Assembly (NCBI GenBank): GCA_963691705.1
Contig: OY829539.1
Location: 45,455,656 to 45,519,655, forward strand
Source of the DNA: Viola odorata
Taxonomy: Eukaryota; Streptophyta; Magnoliopsida; Malpighiales; Violaceae
Direction: 5' to 3'
Length of the DNA: 64,000 bases
A program made the position numbers and the translations under genes. The notes below the pieces were generated by a model, which saw nothing but the letters and a program-made list of their open reading frames with translations, ran no database searches and was not told where the DNA came from. Below are positions 35,911 through 45,983 of the stretch, one piece after another. Position 1 is the stretch's first letter. Every line of letters starts with the position of its first letter.

Positions 35911-36441
35911 TTGGATCGAATGGTGTTATCCTTCTCCAAGGAAGACGAGAAAGGCGTCGTGTTTCCACATAATGATGCGTTAGTAGTCACGCCCGTTATC
36001 AGCAACCATGGGGTTAGAAGAACTCTTGTTGATAACGGAAGCGCGGTTAATCTATTTTCGTTAGAGGCTTATAACCTTATGAAACACCCTGATAACGAGC
36101 TGACACCGTGCAAGAAGCCGATAATTGGGGTAGATAGAATCCCAATCCCTGTGACTGGAGTCACAACACTGCTAGTGCGCTCTAGAGAAGACACGTCTAA
36201 ACGGTCAGAGGAGCTGTTATTCTTAGTCATTGACCTAACCCTGCCCTATAACGCCATACTTGGGCGACCGTTCCTCAACCGTTTCGGGGCAGCGATATCT
36301 CAAAAATATTTGAGGATGAAGTATCCCTCCTGGGATGGAGTGGTCTCAATCAAAGGCGATCAAAAATTGGCAGTTGAATGTTACCTGCTCATGACTCAGA
36401 AGAGTTGTGATAGATATGTGTGTCACGGTGGATCCATATGA
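35911..36441 (+). pseudogene. Element C aspartic protease
   Basis: Retropepsin-like domain that would cleave gag-pol. The active-site block reads VDNGSAVNLFS, so Asn stands where Thr or Ser is standard (D-T/S-G). The second conserved block AILGRPFLNRFGA is present. The frame is shared with gag but shifted by one relative to RT, which starts near 36407. The Asn replacement and general decay argue against activity. Confidence 0.75.
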
Positions 36442-37792
36442 GCAGAACGATGAGAAACGCACTCAGCCTATGGATAAGATGGTGCCCGTACCAATTAACG
36501 GGATCAGCGAAGTGAATTTCCTGGTTAGCGAAAAGCTAAGTCTAGAGGAAAACCTCCAATTAGCTCGACTATTGAACAAATGTAAAGGAGAGTTCGCGTG
36601 GAAGCCTGCAGATATACCTGGTATTTCGCGAGAAGTGGCAGAACACCGACTTAATGTCGACCCATGTGTCAAGTCGGTCCAATAGAAGCGAAGAGTGTTC
36701 TCCACAGAGAAGGCGTTAGCTGTTGACAAGGAGGTGACGAAACTCCTAGACGCAAGCTTCATTCGTGAAGTCCAATATCCAACCTGGTTAGCTAACCCAG
36801 TTCTTATTCTGAAGCCCAATGGGGACTGGCGTATGTGCATCGACTTCACTGACTTGAACGATGCTTGTCCCAAAGATTGCTTCCCGCTCCCTTGAGTCGA
36901 TCAGACCGCCGGGTACGCGTATCTGAGCTCGTTAGACGCCAACTCTGGATATCATCAAATCCCTATGGCTGTCGAGGATGAAGAAAAGACCGCCTTCATC
37001 ACTCCAAAAGCCACTTACTGCTACACGGCGATGCCGTTTAGACTGAAGAACACTGGAGCAACCTTCTAACGTATGGCGAATAAAATATTTAAAAAACAAA
37101 TTAGAAAGAATATGGAAGCCTACGTTGATGATATATTGGTCAAAATCTGAAGCTTCAAGGACCACTTGCTCAACTTGAAAGAAGTTTACGACGTAATGAG
37201 AGAATACCAGATGAAGCTGAACCCCCGTAAATGCATGTTCGCATTCCAAACGGGTAAATTTTTGGGTTACGTTGTCAGTCAGAAAGGTATCCAGCCCAAC
37301 CCCTCGAAAGTCAAAGCTATCCAGGACATGATATCTCCTCGAACTATCAAGGAGGTACAAAAATTAACAGGGCGTGTTATCGCCCTAGGGCGGTTTATCT
37401 CCAAGCAGGGCGAGAGATGCCTTCTTTTTTTCAAGGTCATACGCAAGAAAGCCCCTTCTAGGTGGACAACGGAATGTGAAGAGGCTTTTACGAGCCTAAA
37501 AGCCTATTTATCATCCGACCTGGTGTTGACAAGGCCAGAACCAGGCGACACCCTATGCTTATACCTCGGCGTTGCCGACGAAGTGGTTAGTGTCGTCCTC
37601 GTTCGTGGCGACAACCATCTGCACCGCCCTGTCTACTTCGTAAGTCATGTTTTGAAAAATGTCGTGTTGCGATATGTTCGCATTAAGAAAATAGCATTTG
37701 CGCTAGTACAAGCCACGCGAAAAATGGACAGATACTTCCAAGCCCATCCCGTCATCGTACTTACTGACCAGCCTTTGAAAAGGATATTTTGA
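36407..37792 (+). pseudogene. Element C reverse transcriptase-RNase H
   Basis: A single frame is interrupted by stops near 36683, 36893, 37069, 37148 and 37790. It contains the RT thumb-proximal block (FAWKPADIPGISREVAEHRLN), FIREVQYPTWLANPVLILKPNG, WRMCIDFTDLNDACPKD, the catalytic YVDDILVK at about 37120 and a connection region (LGYVVSQKGIQPNPSKV). The first RNase H domain is degenerate (LYLGVADEVVSVVLV, RPVYFVSHVL). It is not functional as read. Confidence 0.85.
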
Positions 37793-37813
37793 AAACCTGA
37801 GTCTTCGGGAAGA

Positions 37814-38527
37814 ATGTTGATTTGGGTCATCGAACTTGAGCAATACGGGTTGTGGTATAAAAACTGGCCCTCCGTGAAAGCCCAAGTCCTAGCAGACTTT
37901 ATAGCCGAGTGCACCTTCACAGAGGACCCGTTAACGGACCTACCGGAAGAGGAAAAAGATAACTTGGATCTCCCGTTCCCTGAAACCTACACTGACTTGT
38001 GGGTCATTCATGTGGATGGAGCAAAGAATCAGGAACTAGTCGGAGCCGGAATCTTCATCATTGGGCTGCATGACATACAGATACGATACGCCATTAGAAT
38101 ACTGCAGCCGTTATCCAATAACACAGTGGAGTATGAGGCGTTACTAGCTGGACTCAGGATAGGAAGAAGCTTTTCCACCAAGGCCATACACGATACGGGA
38201 ATGATGGGAGACTTACGTCTAAAGATCTGTGGAGATTCCAAATTGATAATAGACCAAGTCTTGGGACACTCTTAGGCCAGAGAGCCCATCATGGTTCAGT
38301 ACCTCGCTAAAGTGAAACGCGAGTTGCTAGAAATAAAGAAAAGTGGCATGCAGGTCAACTTTGAGCACATCCCTCGAGAGGATAATGCTGAGGCAAACAA
38401 CCTGGCCAAACTCGCTGCAAATCTGGAAGCGTCCATACCTAAGGGCGTATACTACCGAGAAATATCGGTACCTTCCTTCATGGAAGAGCAACCGTCGCTT
38501 TGTGTTGAAGAAATCGAACACGACTAG
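37814..38527 (+). pseudogene. Element C second (archaeal-type) RNase H domain
   Basis: WVIHVDGAKNQELVGAGIFI, NNTVEYEALLAGL and LKICGDSKLIIDQV, followed by FEHIPREDNAEANNLAKLA, form the additional RNase H domain found after the usual one in Tat-lineage pol proteins. The catalytic Asp of VDGA, Glu of YEAL and Asp of GDS are visible. It shares the RT frame, with stops near 38273 and 38525. Confidence 0.8.
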
Positions 38528-38539
38528 CGAATCCCCGTA

Positions 38540-39718
38540 ATAAAATACTTGAAACATGAGGAGTTACCTGTGGATAACGCCGAGAAAAAGAACGTGCTGA
38601 AACAAGCGGCACAGTGTACATACTATGACGAGGAACTGGTTCGGTGATGCTTTTCTCACCCAGCCGCCAAGTGTATAACAGAACAAGGTCTTCATACCTT
38701 GCGAGAAATCCATGAAGGAATATGCGGCATACACGCATCAGGTGGCACCTTGGCCGCGCAAGTTTTCAGGTCAGGATTCTACTGGCCTACTATTCGAAGA
38801 GATTGCCACAATTATGTACGGACTTGTCAGAAATGTCAGGAGTTCTCTAAGATTCCTCGACAGCCCGCCACAGAAATCTCTGAAATTGTGGCCTCTTGTC
38901 CTTTCGCGAAATGGGGGATCGATATCCTAGGTCCGTTTCCGAAGGCAAGGTCTCAACTAAAATTTGTAGTCGTGGCGGTAAATTACTTCACAAAATGGGC
39001 AGAAGCGGAAGCGGTTGCCAACATCACAACGGAGCAAATTTGGCGTTTCTTTAAACACCAAGTTATCATGCAATTTAGTGTACCCCGTGTGTTAGTCAGC
39101 GACAACGGGACGTAATTCACCAGCCAATTCTTTAGAGACCAATGCGTAAAATTCCAGATCTAACAGAGGTTCTCTTCCGTGGCTCATCCGCAGACTAACG
39201 GTTAAGCGGAGGTGACAAATCGAAGCATTCTCAGCGGCATTAAGAAAAACTTGGAAGGATCTAAAAAGAAATGGGCAGACGAGCTACCGTATGTGATTTG
39301 GGCGTACCGCATGACCGTTAAAACCAGCACTGGAGAAACGCCTTTCGCATTGGCCTTCGGCACTAAGGTCGTAACACCGGTAGAGATCGGTACTATGAGC
39401 CTGCGAGTGGCGTACTTTAGGGAGGAATTGAACGAGGAGAGGTTGCGAGCAAACCTCGACGCGTTACCAGAATGGCATGAGGAAGCTCTTCTGAAAACGC
39501 TCCATTATAAACAAAAAATGGCGTGTTATCACAACAGGCGCGTCAAAGAACGACTGCTAAAAATAGGCGATTTGGTACTCAGAGACAAACGAGCCGCCGG
39601 ACAGCGCATGAGGAAACTCAGTCCGAACTGGGATGGCCCATACCGCGTTACCCGCATTATCAGAAAGGGAGCGTACCACCTGGAAACACTTGACGGTACT
39701 CCCTTACCTAACTCTTAG
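38540..39718 (+). pseudogene. Element C integrase
   Basis: It contains the H2C2 zinc region (HEGICGIHASG ... RTCQKCQ), the core block KWGIDILGPFPKA, VSDNGT and HPQTNG-stop-AEVTNRS, and a C-terminal tail with LSPNWDGPYRVTRI. In-frame stops occur near 38645, 39113, 39161 and 39202, one of them directly before the catalytic Glu. The frame is the same as RT throughout, so decay is by substitution rather than indels. Confidence 0.85.
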
Positions 39719-39877
39719 AATATTGCTCGTTTGAAATTATACCATGCTAGATTTTGATATATCTCTGCACCTTTTTGCTAACGCTAGCCCTAACGTGCGC
39801 TAACACTTGAATAGAGTATATTCTTGTCTGTTTTGTGGTTGTTGATTATGTGCAGATGATAAATGAAGAAGGGTGCC
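39719..39877. other. Spacer after element C integrase
   Basis: No gene seen; AT-rich. Confidence 0.5.
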
Positions 39878-40390
39878 AGGAGTGAAAAGTCTTATCCTTG
39901 TGACGATCGGTCTTGATCAGATGGCTCACTAAGTTGAGGGCACGCCCTGGCATACCTAAAAATAAGTGTCGGAAGTGAAAAGTCCTATCCTTGGGGGCAA
40001 CCGCGCTAACACGGGCGAGCCGCTAAGATGAGGCACGTTCCGACACCCCTGGGAGTGCAAAGTCCTATCCTTGTGGCAACCGTGCTAACACAGGCGGCCC
40101 ATCAAGATGAGGCACGCCCCAGCTTCTCTAGGAGTGAAAAGTCCTATCTTTGTAACCGGGCTAACACATATGGTTCACAAAGACGTGGCATGCCCCAGAG
40201 AGATAGTAACTCCATCCTGGAAGTGAAAAGTCCTATCCTTGTGATGACCGGGCTAATACAGATGACTCACTGAGACGAGGCACGACTCCGGGATGCGAGG
40301 CCAACCCCTGGATGTGAAAAGTCCTATCCTTGTGATGGTTGGTCTTGATCAGACAGCTCACTAAGACGAGGCACTGTTCGGGCCGACGGT
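39878..40390 (+). repeat. 82-90 bp tandem repeat, six copies
   Basis: Each copy has GTGAAAAGTCCTATCCTTGT followed by a CGGGCTAACAC or GGTCTTGATCAGA variant and a GATGAGGCACG block. Core starts are near 39890, 39973, 40055, 40137, 40224 and 40315. This is the 3' untranslated region of element C. First and last copies share the GGTCTTGATCAGA variant. Confidence 0.9.
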
Positions 40391-40411
40391 GGAAATTTGG
40401 AAATGCGGAAA

Positions 40412-40560
40412 GAAATTGTGAAATCCCAGTGAGTAACCAGATGGGAAATCCCTGGTGAAGATGGCTGGTTGAGAAAGTGATATGTCGCGAAATCCCAGCG
40501 AGTAACCAGATGGGAAATGCCTGGTAAAGATGGCTGGTTGAGAAAGCGACACGGATAATG
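40412..40560 (+). repeat. Two-copy tandem repeat of about 75 bp
   Basis: GAAATCCCAGTGAGTAACCA ... GATGGCTGGTTGAGAAAG occurs twice with few differences. Confidence 0.85.
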
Positions 40561-41452
40561 CTAACGACACTTGGATACGGAGGCGCGACGGCTCCTAAAC
40601 AGTAATTAACGTTTAATTATCGCACAATATTTTGACTAATGCCCTAAAGCATCGACTGAGAATGTGCAGGACATTGTGGAAACGAGGGGGAGATTGACGT
40701 CCACGCAAGCAATAGCGTCATGTGGCCTGTCATTGCGGCGGGTACATGATCAATGGCCAACGTTCTTGTCACCTCGGTTCGGGAAATACAGTCAGAGGAA
40801 CGCACGCGTTTGGTCCCCCCTTGGATATCTATTCTTGCGGAAAGGGATAAGTCCGCGCTTATCTATATAGAATTCTTCATCTATATGGAATTATTCGTCG
40901 CTGGTCGAGAATATCTGCGTCAGCACGATGTCGTTATAAAAATTTTCATCCTAGACGAAGTCTTATCGATTGAGTTATCTCTTCAGCGGTGTAACGCCTT
41001 CGGAAGGATACTGCCGCTTCGAAGGCGAGCACGGGTATACGCCACGCGTCATGGATAATATTGATTATAAGGCATTCCTATGAGTTCTACTTCTGAAGCT
41101 ATCTACTAAGCAGCTTTATTCTACACCGACATTGAAATGCGCATGACTATGTCATGTCATGTTGTCTGGCGTGGTATTCGTTATCAGCGTTTGTGATCCT
41201 ACAGATTATATGGCGATACCATGGTTATCCCATTTTCTGGCGGAATTGTGTTATCCCGCCTCGGCAACTATCTTATCATAAGAGCTCAAAGAAAAAGAGA
41301 TGGTGGGAAAGGGATCAGTTACGAAAAGAAATAATACATATATGCGATAACTGTTCAAAAAACCCTCAAGGGGCTACGAAAGGCAAAAAAACCTCAAGAG
41401 TGAAAAATAAAAACGGGTGGTACCCGATATCCAAAAAGGGCGACAAAAACGC
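40561..41452. other. Element C 3' untranslated region
   Basis: No convincing gene. Several GTTATC and TAACGCC words typical of element C occur (for example near 40987, 41226, 41250 and 41340). Confidence 0.5.
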
Positions 41453-43306
41453 CTATTGCGCGGCAGCCTCGCTGTCCCCTTGCCCTTCGTTACCCCCCAT
41501 CCTCTCTCGGCGAAAATGATCATCTGTAAGATCCCCTGATCCTTTCCGAAAATCGTCAATGAGGGCCTCAGCGTCATACACATGCTCTCCGTGAATATCC
41601 ACGAAGCAGTCGGACATGATGGGGGCCGTATTCTCAATGTACCACTTGCCCTTCTCGGATAACTCTTTCTCTAACACGACTTTTTCCTCTTGTAATGTCA
41701 CCTTTGCAGCTCTCTCTGCCGTCAGAGCAGCCTCAAGATCAGACACCTTAGTGGCCTCTTGCTCCCTAGCTACCTTCAAATCTTTCTTGGCCATCGCCAA
41801 GGCTATCACCAACCTTTGACATTCCCCTGACAGTTTCTTCCTGTCTTCCTACTCCTTAGCAAGCTCCTCAGAAATTTGGTAATGGGCGGCGGAAAGCTTA
41901 TCCGTGGTAGAATAAGGAAGCTAACCTTTTGCGACATGTGCAATGACCAATAGTGGAACTGGGAGAAGGAAGAAAATAAGGTGGAGCGTAGCATACCCAT
42001 CTGCTCGTCAACAGTCCGAATAAGAAATGCCTCCCTCTCCTCAGGGGACGTTAACGCATAAGCAGACAAGAAGGAGGAAATTCCTACAGAGCTATCGCCC
42101 CCAACAGCCGCGAATCCCAAACTGCGCAAGTTACTCAAGTGAAGTTGATGAGTAACGGGCCCAGACTCCATCGGGCTCAGATCAGCCATGAGATGAGGAG
42201 TAGTAACCCCATCCCTGGAAGGTCGGTACATCGAGGCATTGGAGGGAACGAAGAATAGAGTAGTTGGGGATGGAGGCTGATTAGAAGAAGTACGTCCAGG
42301 AATCCCAAAAGAAATGTGAGGATGAAAAGCTGACAAGCCAGCTCCCGTTAAGTCCTCATGAAATCCCATGACCTGGGAGAAAGAAGTAGGAAGCGGCGAT
42401 TCGAAGGAGTTGGGCGAAGTGTCAAAGGGCCCAGAAACGCCCATAGTGCCCAAAAAGTCAAAAGACTGACCGCCAGACGGCACCGTCGAAGCAAAAATAG
42501 TAGTGGTCTCCCCCTCAGGGATGGCAGGACCCGTGGGTAAGCTTACGCTTTCCCCACCAAGTCGTGGCCTCTTCTCAGGGCGGCAAAGCACGTGGGACAA
42601 GTCCATATCGCCTGATTGCGGCAATGGAGTAGAGGCAATAGTGGTGTCCTGCAGAAAGAATAGCGAGAAACGTAAGAAAGAAAAGAAAACGTTAATGAGC
42701 GTCAAGAGGTAACGCACTGGATAACACAGTCATGAAAAGAAACGCGTACAGTGGAGACCTCAGAAGAAGTTACCTCATTTGAAGGTGAAGTAAGGGCGGC
42801 AACGCGCCTTGTTCTCTTCTTCTTTTTCCTTTTCGCGGGTGCTTGGGAAGAGGACGCCCGAACAGGAGCAACGACAACAGATATGATGGGAATAGAAACA
42901 GGAATGATGGCGGTTCCCTCACCAACCGCGGAAAGAGACATTTGCACAGGATTTACGGTTACAGTAGATGACACAACTGGGTTAACAATGGCAGTGACAG
43001 CGGCAACTTCCTCTTTTTCCTTCCTCCTTAGAGCCCTCTTCTCTCGTCTCCTAACGGTCTCTGGCTTTCAACCATAGAGATAACAATATTAATTAGTAAT
43101 ATTATGCCTTGCTTTCGAGATTACACCTTTTTGGTTAGGACCACCACCGGGACCACCCTTCCTGTGGGCTGACCAACGGATTTACTGGCTGACCAAGCAC
43201 CCAAATTGGCTTCTTCTCTGATACAAGAAATAATATTCCAATCAATAGTCTTACCTCTACTGCCTCCGGAAGTGAAGGGAAGTGGCTCCGCTACCAATAA
43301 ATGCAT
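41453..43306 (-). pseudogene. Antisense ORF of element C (Tat aORF type), spliced and 5' truncated
   Basis: Opposite in strand to the element. Pieces from 5' to 3' are 43306-43121, 42974-42750, 42654-about 41930 and about 41930-41453. An intron is plausible between 42749 and 42655 (GTACGC ... TTCTGCAG). The second piece ends in a Lys/Arg stretch (AKRKKKKRTRR); the last piece is a coiled coil (SDLEAALTAERAAKVTLQEE). Antisense genes between integrase and 3' LTR are known in Tat-lineage elements; their function is unknown. One stop lies near 41850. The N-terminal part is cut off at about 43303. Confidence 0.6.
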
Positions 43307-43911
43307 CAGGTAAATAGATCCATCAGGTGAGCCTTGTAAGTAGACGAGGGAGCTGGCAGAGTTGAGGATGAGGGAAGTAGTTGTTCATGTTCATGTTGAT
43401 TAAGTGGAGAGATATGAGTGTTTATAACTTTATTAGTTTCTTCGATCATTTGTCTGTTGGACCCTGCTCGTACAGGGAAGATCAGATTTGGAGGTAGATC
43501 ATGCGAAGTTGAAGTGAGGGTGGTTGGATTCATAGTACTGAGAGTTGGATGAGTGGTAATTTCTTTTAATTTTTTATACTTTTCTATCTTCTGTTTCTTT
43601 TTCTGACTCTCAATGTTTTCTTCATATTGATTAATTGTACGCATAATAATTTGAATAGTTTTATTAGTAGCTTCTATCATATTTGTGAAAAGCTCAATTT
43701 TTATCAAATCTTCATTCCATAAAGGAGTTTCAGAATTAGTGATTGGAATTATACTTTCACTCATTATTTCATTATACAGATTTTCAATATAAGATTTTTG
43801 AATATCATTACATTTAGAAGATAGTTCTGTTCTTAATTCATACAAATCAGAAAGTTTGTTAGTTTTTAGTTCAGAAAAACAGTAAGATAATTCTTTGAAA
43901 ATGAAAGACAT
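43306..43911 (-). CDS. Unidentified 201-aa coiled-coil protein
   Basis: Not recognised. The frame is intact from ATG at 43911 to TGA at 43306. The first two thirds are Glu/Lys/Asn/Ile-rich and largely helical, with a charged stretch (ESQKKKQKIEKYKKLKE) suggesting a coiled coil; the last third is Ser/Thr/Pro-rich. The start codon is the first ATG after the TATA box and leader. Size and make-up would suit a small virion-associated or accessory protein of a caulimovirid, but I see no diagnostic motif. The stop codon falls in the CATCAGG repeat at the fragment boundary, so the natural C-terminus may be lost. Confidence 0.45.
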   Translation of the reverse strand: MSFIFKELSYCFSELKTNKLSDLYELRTELSSKCNDIQKSYIENLYNEIMSESIIPITNSETPLWNEDLIKIELFTNMIEATNKTIQIIMRTINQYEENIESQKKKQKIEKYKKLKEITTHPTLSTMNPTTLTSTSHDLPPNLIFPVRAGSNRQMIEETNKVINTHISPLNQHEHEQLLPSSSTLPAPSSTYKAHLMDLFT

Positions 43912-43948
43912 TTTGAAAGAGAAAACTTATGAAGAGAAACTTTTATGC

Positions 43949-44020
43949 TTTATTGCGTTGAGAGATTCTTGTACAGGAGATTGTTGCTTGCATACAACTG
44001 AGGGAAACCCCTCTATTTAT
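43949..44020 (-). promoter_or_regulatory. TATA box and early AATAAA signal
   Basis: ATAAATAG at 44020-44013 and AATAAA at 43954-43949, both upstream of the ATG at 43911. The TATA box is about 100 bases from the start codon. Confidence 0.5.
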
Positions 44021-44136
44021 GGGGAGAGTTTAATACTAATTTTAGAAAATCTAAAGATAGAATTTTACAGATTTTACATTTTTCAAAGTTCGTCCTTTTC
44101 TGATGTTGCGTTGCAGCTGTGCTTCTTCTGTATTCT

Positions 44137-45697
44137 TGATTGCTGAGGTGTAGGCAAGATTTGGCCGATCGATGTAGGTTTTTCCACGTGTCTTGTTTTC
44201 GTCGTTGGTGATAAAGCTTGATTTTGAAGAGTGATTGACGTTTATTTCACGTGTTTTTACCACTTCAAAACTCCTTGTTTGTGGTAGAAACAATCCTTTT
44301 TACGTCAATCTAGCTTCCTTTGGAGGAATTTTGGGCAAGACTGGTTCTGGAAGAATCTAGTGCTGGAGCGAAAGACTGGCAGTCTTAGCAGCATGTCTTG
44401 GCTAAGACTGTAGGGTAGAAGCGTGCTGAACCTGGACTCATGGGAAGCAGAATCAGATCAGAGGACCAGCTGGCTGTTACATCCACTTGAAGATTTCTTG
44501 GATGTAATCCTATTTGAACAAAAACACTTTGTTATTATCTTATTATTATTATCGCTTTAGGATTTAAAAACAATTGGGATTTTTATCCCTATCTTTTAGT
44601 TAATTTGAAGAAGGAGTTTGGAAAGGAACGTGATTGGTGGGGACTCTAACCTTGTTAAAGGTTAGGGAAGGCTGTTAATTACGGTATCTTCCATCTTCCT
44701 TTCTTTTAGTTTTTGTAAACAATTGCTGTGATAATTCCTTTGGAAATATCGTATTTAATTCTATTTCATGTTCTTCAATTATTCTTTTACTTCTTTGATT
44801 AATATGTCTAGTAGCTAAAACACCTAATTCTTGGTAAGGGTCGAGTGAGCATACTTGTGGATTGTGAGACTGAATCGTTCTTAATCATCCTTCCGTTTGT
44901 ATTCAATTCAAGTTCTATTTTTAACAAACCGGTTCCCGTCTAGGCTAAGACTTGATCGATCTTAGGCAAGACGACGGATTTGCAGCCAGTCACTAAGGGG
45001 ACGAGCGAAACCGAAGTGACGAAGTAGGTAGCTAACCTCGCGGGGGTTAGTGAACTTGAATCAATATAGGCCTAACCAGATTGACAACCTAGGGCTCCGA
45101 GTTGGGAATAGCTTGGCCTAGACTCTGTCTTTCCCTATGCCATTCAGATAACGCATGTGCCTCAAGTCAGTAGCCAATTGGATAAACCCTTTAGCCAGCA
45201 AGGTGTCCACTGGCCAGGATCACTAGGAAAAGGGGTACCCTCCAAGTGATTTGAATAGGAGGAAAGTAGGATTGGAAAGGGGTTCCTCCCAATCTATAGC
45301 AGAGTTACAAAGGGGAAGGAGAAAATCTAAAGTCAATGATCGATTAAACAAGTAAAGTGCTCACGGATTCACCCTTGCCAGAAGTTTACCTCCCGAAAGT
45401 TCCAACCAATCTCAGCCAGCAATCTTAGCTAAGATTCACATCTGCTCAAGATTGCTTCTTTATTCTATTTTTGCTTATTCTCTTTTACGCTTTGTTTATC
45501 TAAATACCAGGAACAAAAATACCCTCAACTCTAGTGACGAGGAAGTCGAGTCAAGACTACAATACACCACCAAGATCTCTGTGGACGAACCTCTTATCGC
45601 AATCTATGAGTCCCTTGTGGACGAGTGATAAGTTGTATTCCTACCCCATTTTCTATATCTTTTTACAACTAAATTTGATGCCCTCGACACGCAATCA
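44137..45697 (+). repeat. 5' LTR of element D (1561 bp)
   Basis: Starts TGATTGC (44137) and ends GCAATCA (45697): a 7-bp perfect inverted repeat with TG...CA ends, five bases before the primer site. Length matches LTRs B and E. It contains several near-palindromes of the type GTCTTGGCTAAGAC (for example 44386 and 45423). The partner LTR is missing, so the start is inferred from the inverted repeat and length. Confidence 0.75.
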
Positions 45698-45702
45698 AAT
45701 TT

Positions 45703-45721
45703 TGGCACCGTTGCCGGGGAT
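45703..45721 (+). promoter_or_regulatory. Primer-binding site of element D (tRNA-Asp type)
   Basis: TGGCACCGTTGCCGGGGATC matches the complement of the plant tRNA-Asp 3' end (TGGCGCCGTTGCCGGGGATC) with one difference. Athila elements commonly use this primer. Confidence 0.85.
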
Positions 45722-45983
45722 CTTTTGACGGTGTTTCTTGTAGTTTTGTTTTTATTTTTGTCTTTTGCAGTTGATGACCAGGTCCTCAAAGGAAGATTTA
45801 CTACCTTTGAATCCGGAACTTACAAAAGTTGAAGTACAAAACAGAAAGAAATCCAAGAGAATGACTAACGGTGAATTTTCAGGGACGCAAACAGAATCTG
45901 GTCCCAGTAACAATCTAGGCCAAGATTCAAGCCAAGCTGAAAACCCAATACCAACCATGGAGGAAAACCAAGAAGAATAGACG

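Larger units (their letters stand above)
33350..43303 (+). mobile_element. Element C: decayed Tat-type Ty3/gypsy retrotransposon
   Basis: Plus strand: LTR (33350-33826), primer site, gag, protease, RT-RNase H, a second RNase H-like domain, integrase, a tandem-repeat 3' region and an antisense ORF. The extra RNase H and the antisense ORF place it in the Tat branch. The 3' LTR is missing; the element ends in the antisense ORF at about 43303, next to a foreign sequence. Many nonsense codons show it is long dead. Confidence 0.9.
43304..44136 (-). other. Foreign fragment with pararetrovirus-like promoter and leader
   Basis: It lies between the antisense ORF of element C and LTR D. On the minus strand a TATA box ATAAATAG (44020-44013) is followed by a short leader with AATAAA (43954-43949) and then a 201-codon ORF. 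A poly(A) signal a few tens of bases after the transcription start is a layout used by plant pararetroviruses. No reverse transcriptase, coat or movement gene is present, so assignment is tentative. The left boundary has a short direct repeat CATCAGG (43304-43310 and 43321-43327). Confidence 0.35.

Noticed and set aside
44051..44293. 80-codon minus-strand frame upstream of the 201-aa ORF
   Set aside because: It crosses the inferred start of LTR D at 44137, so it is probably an artefact of the insertion.
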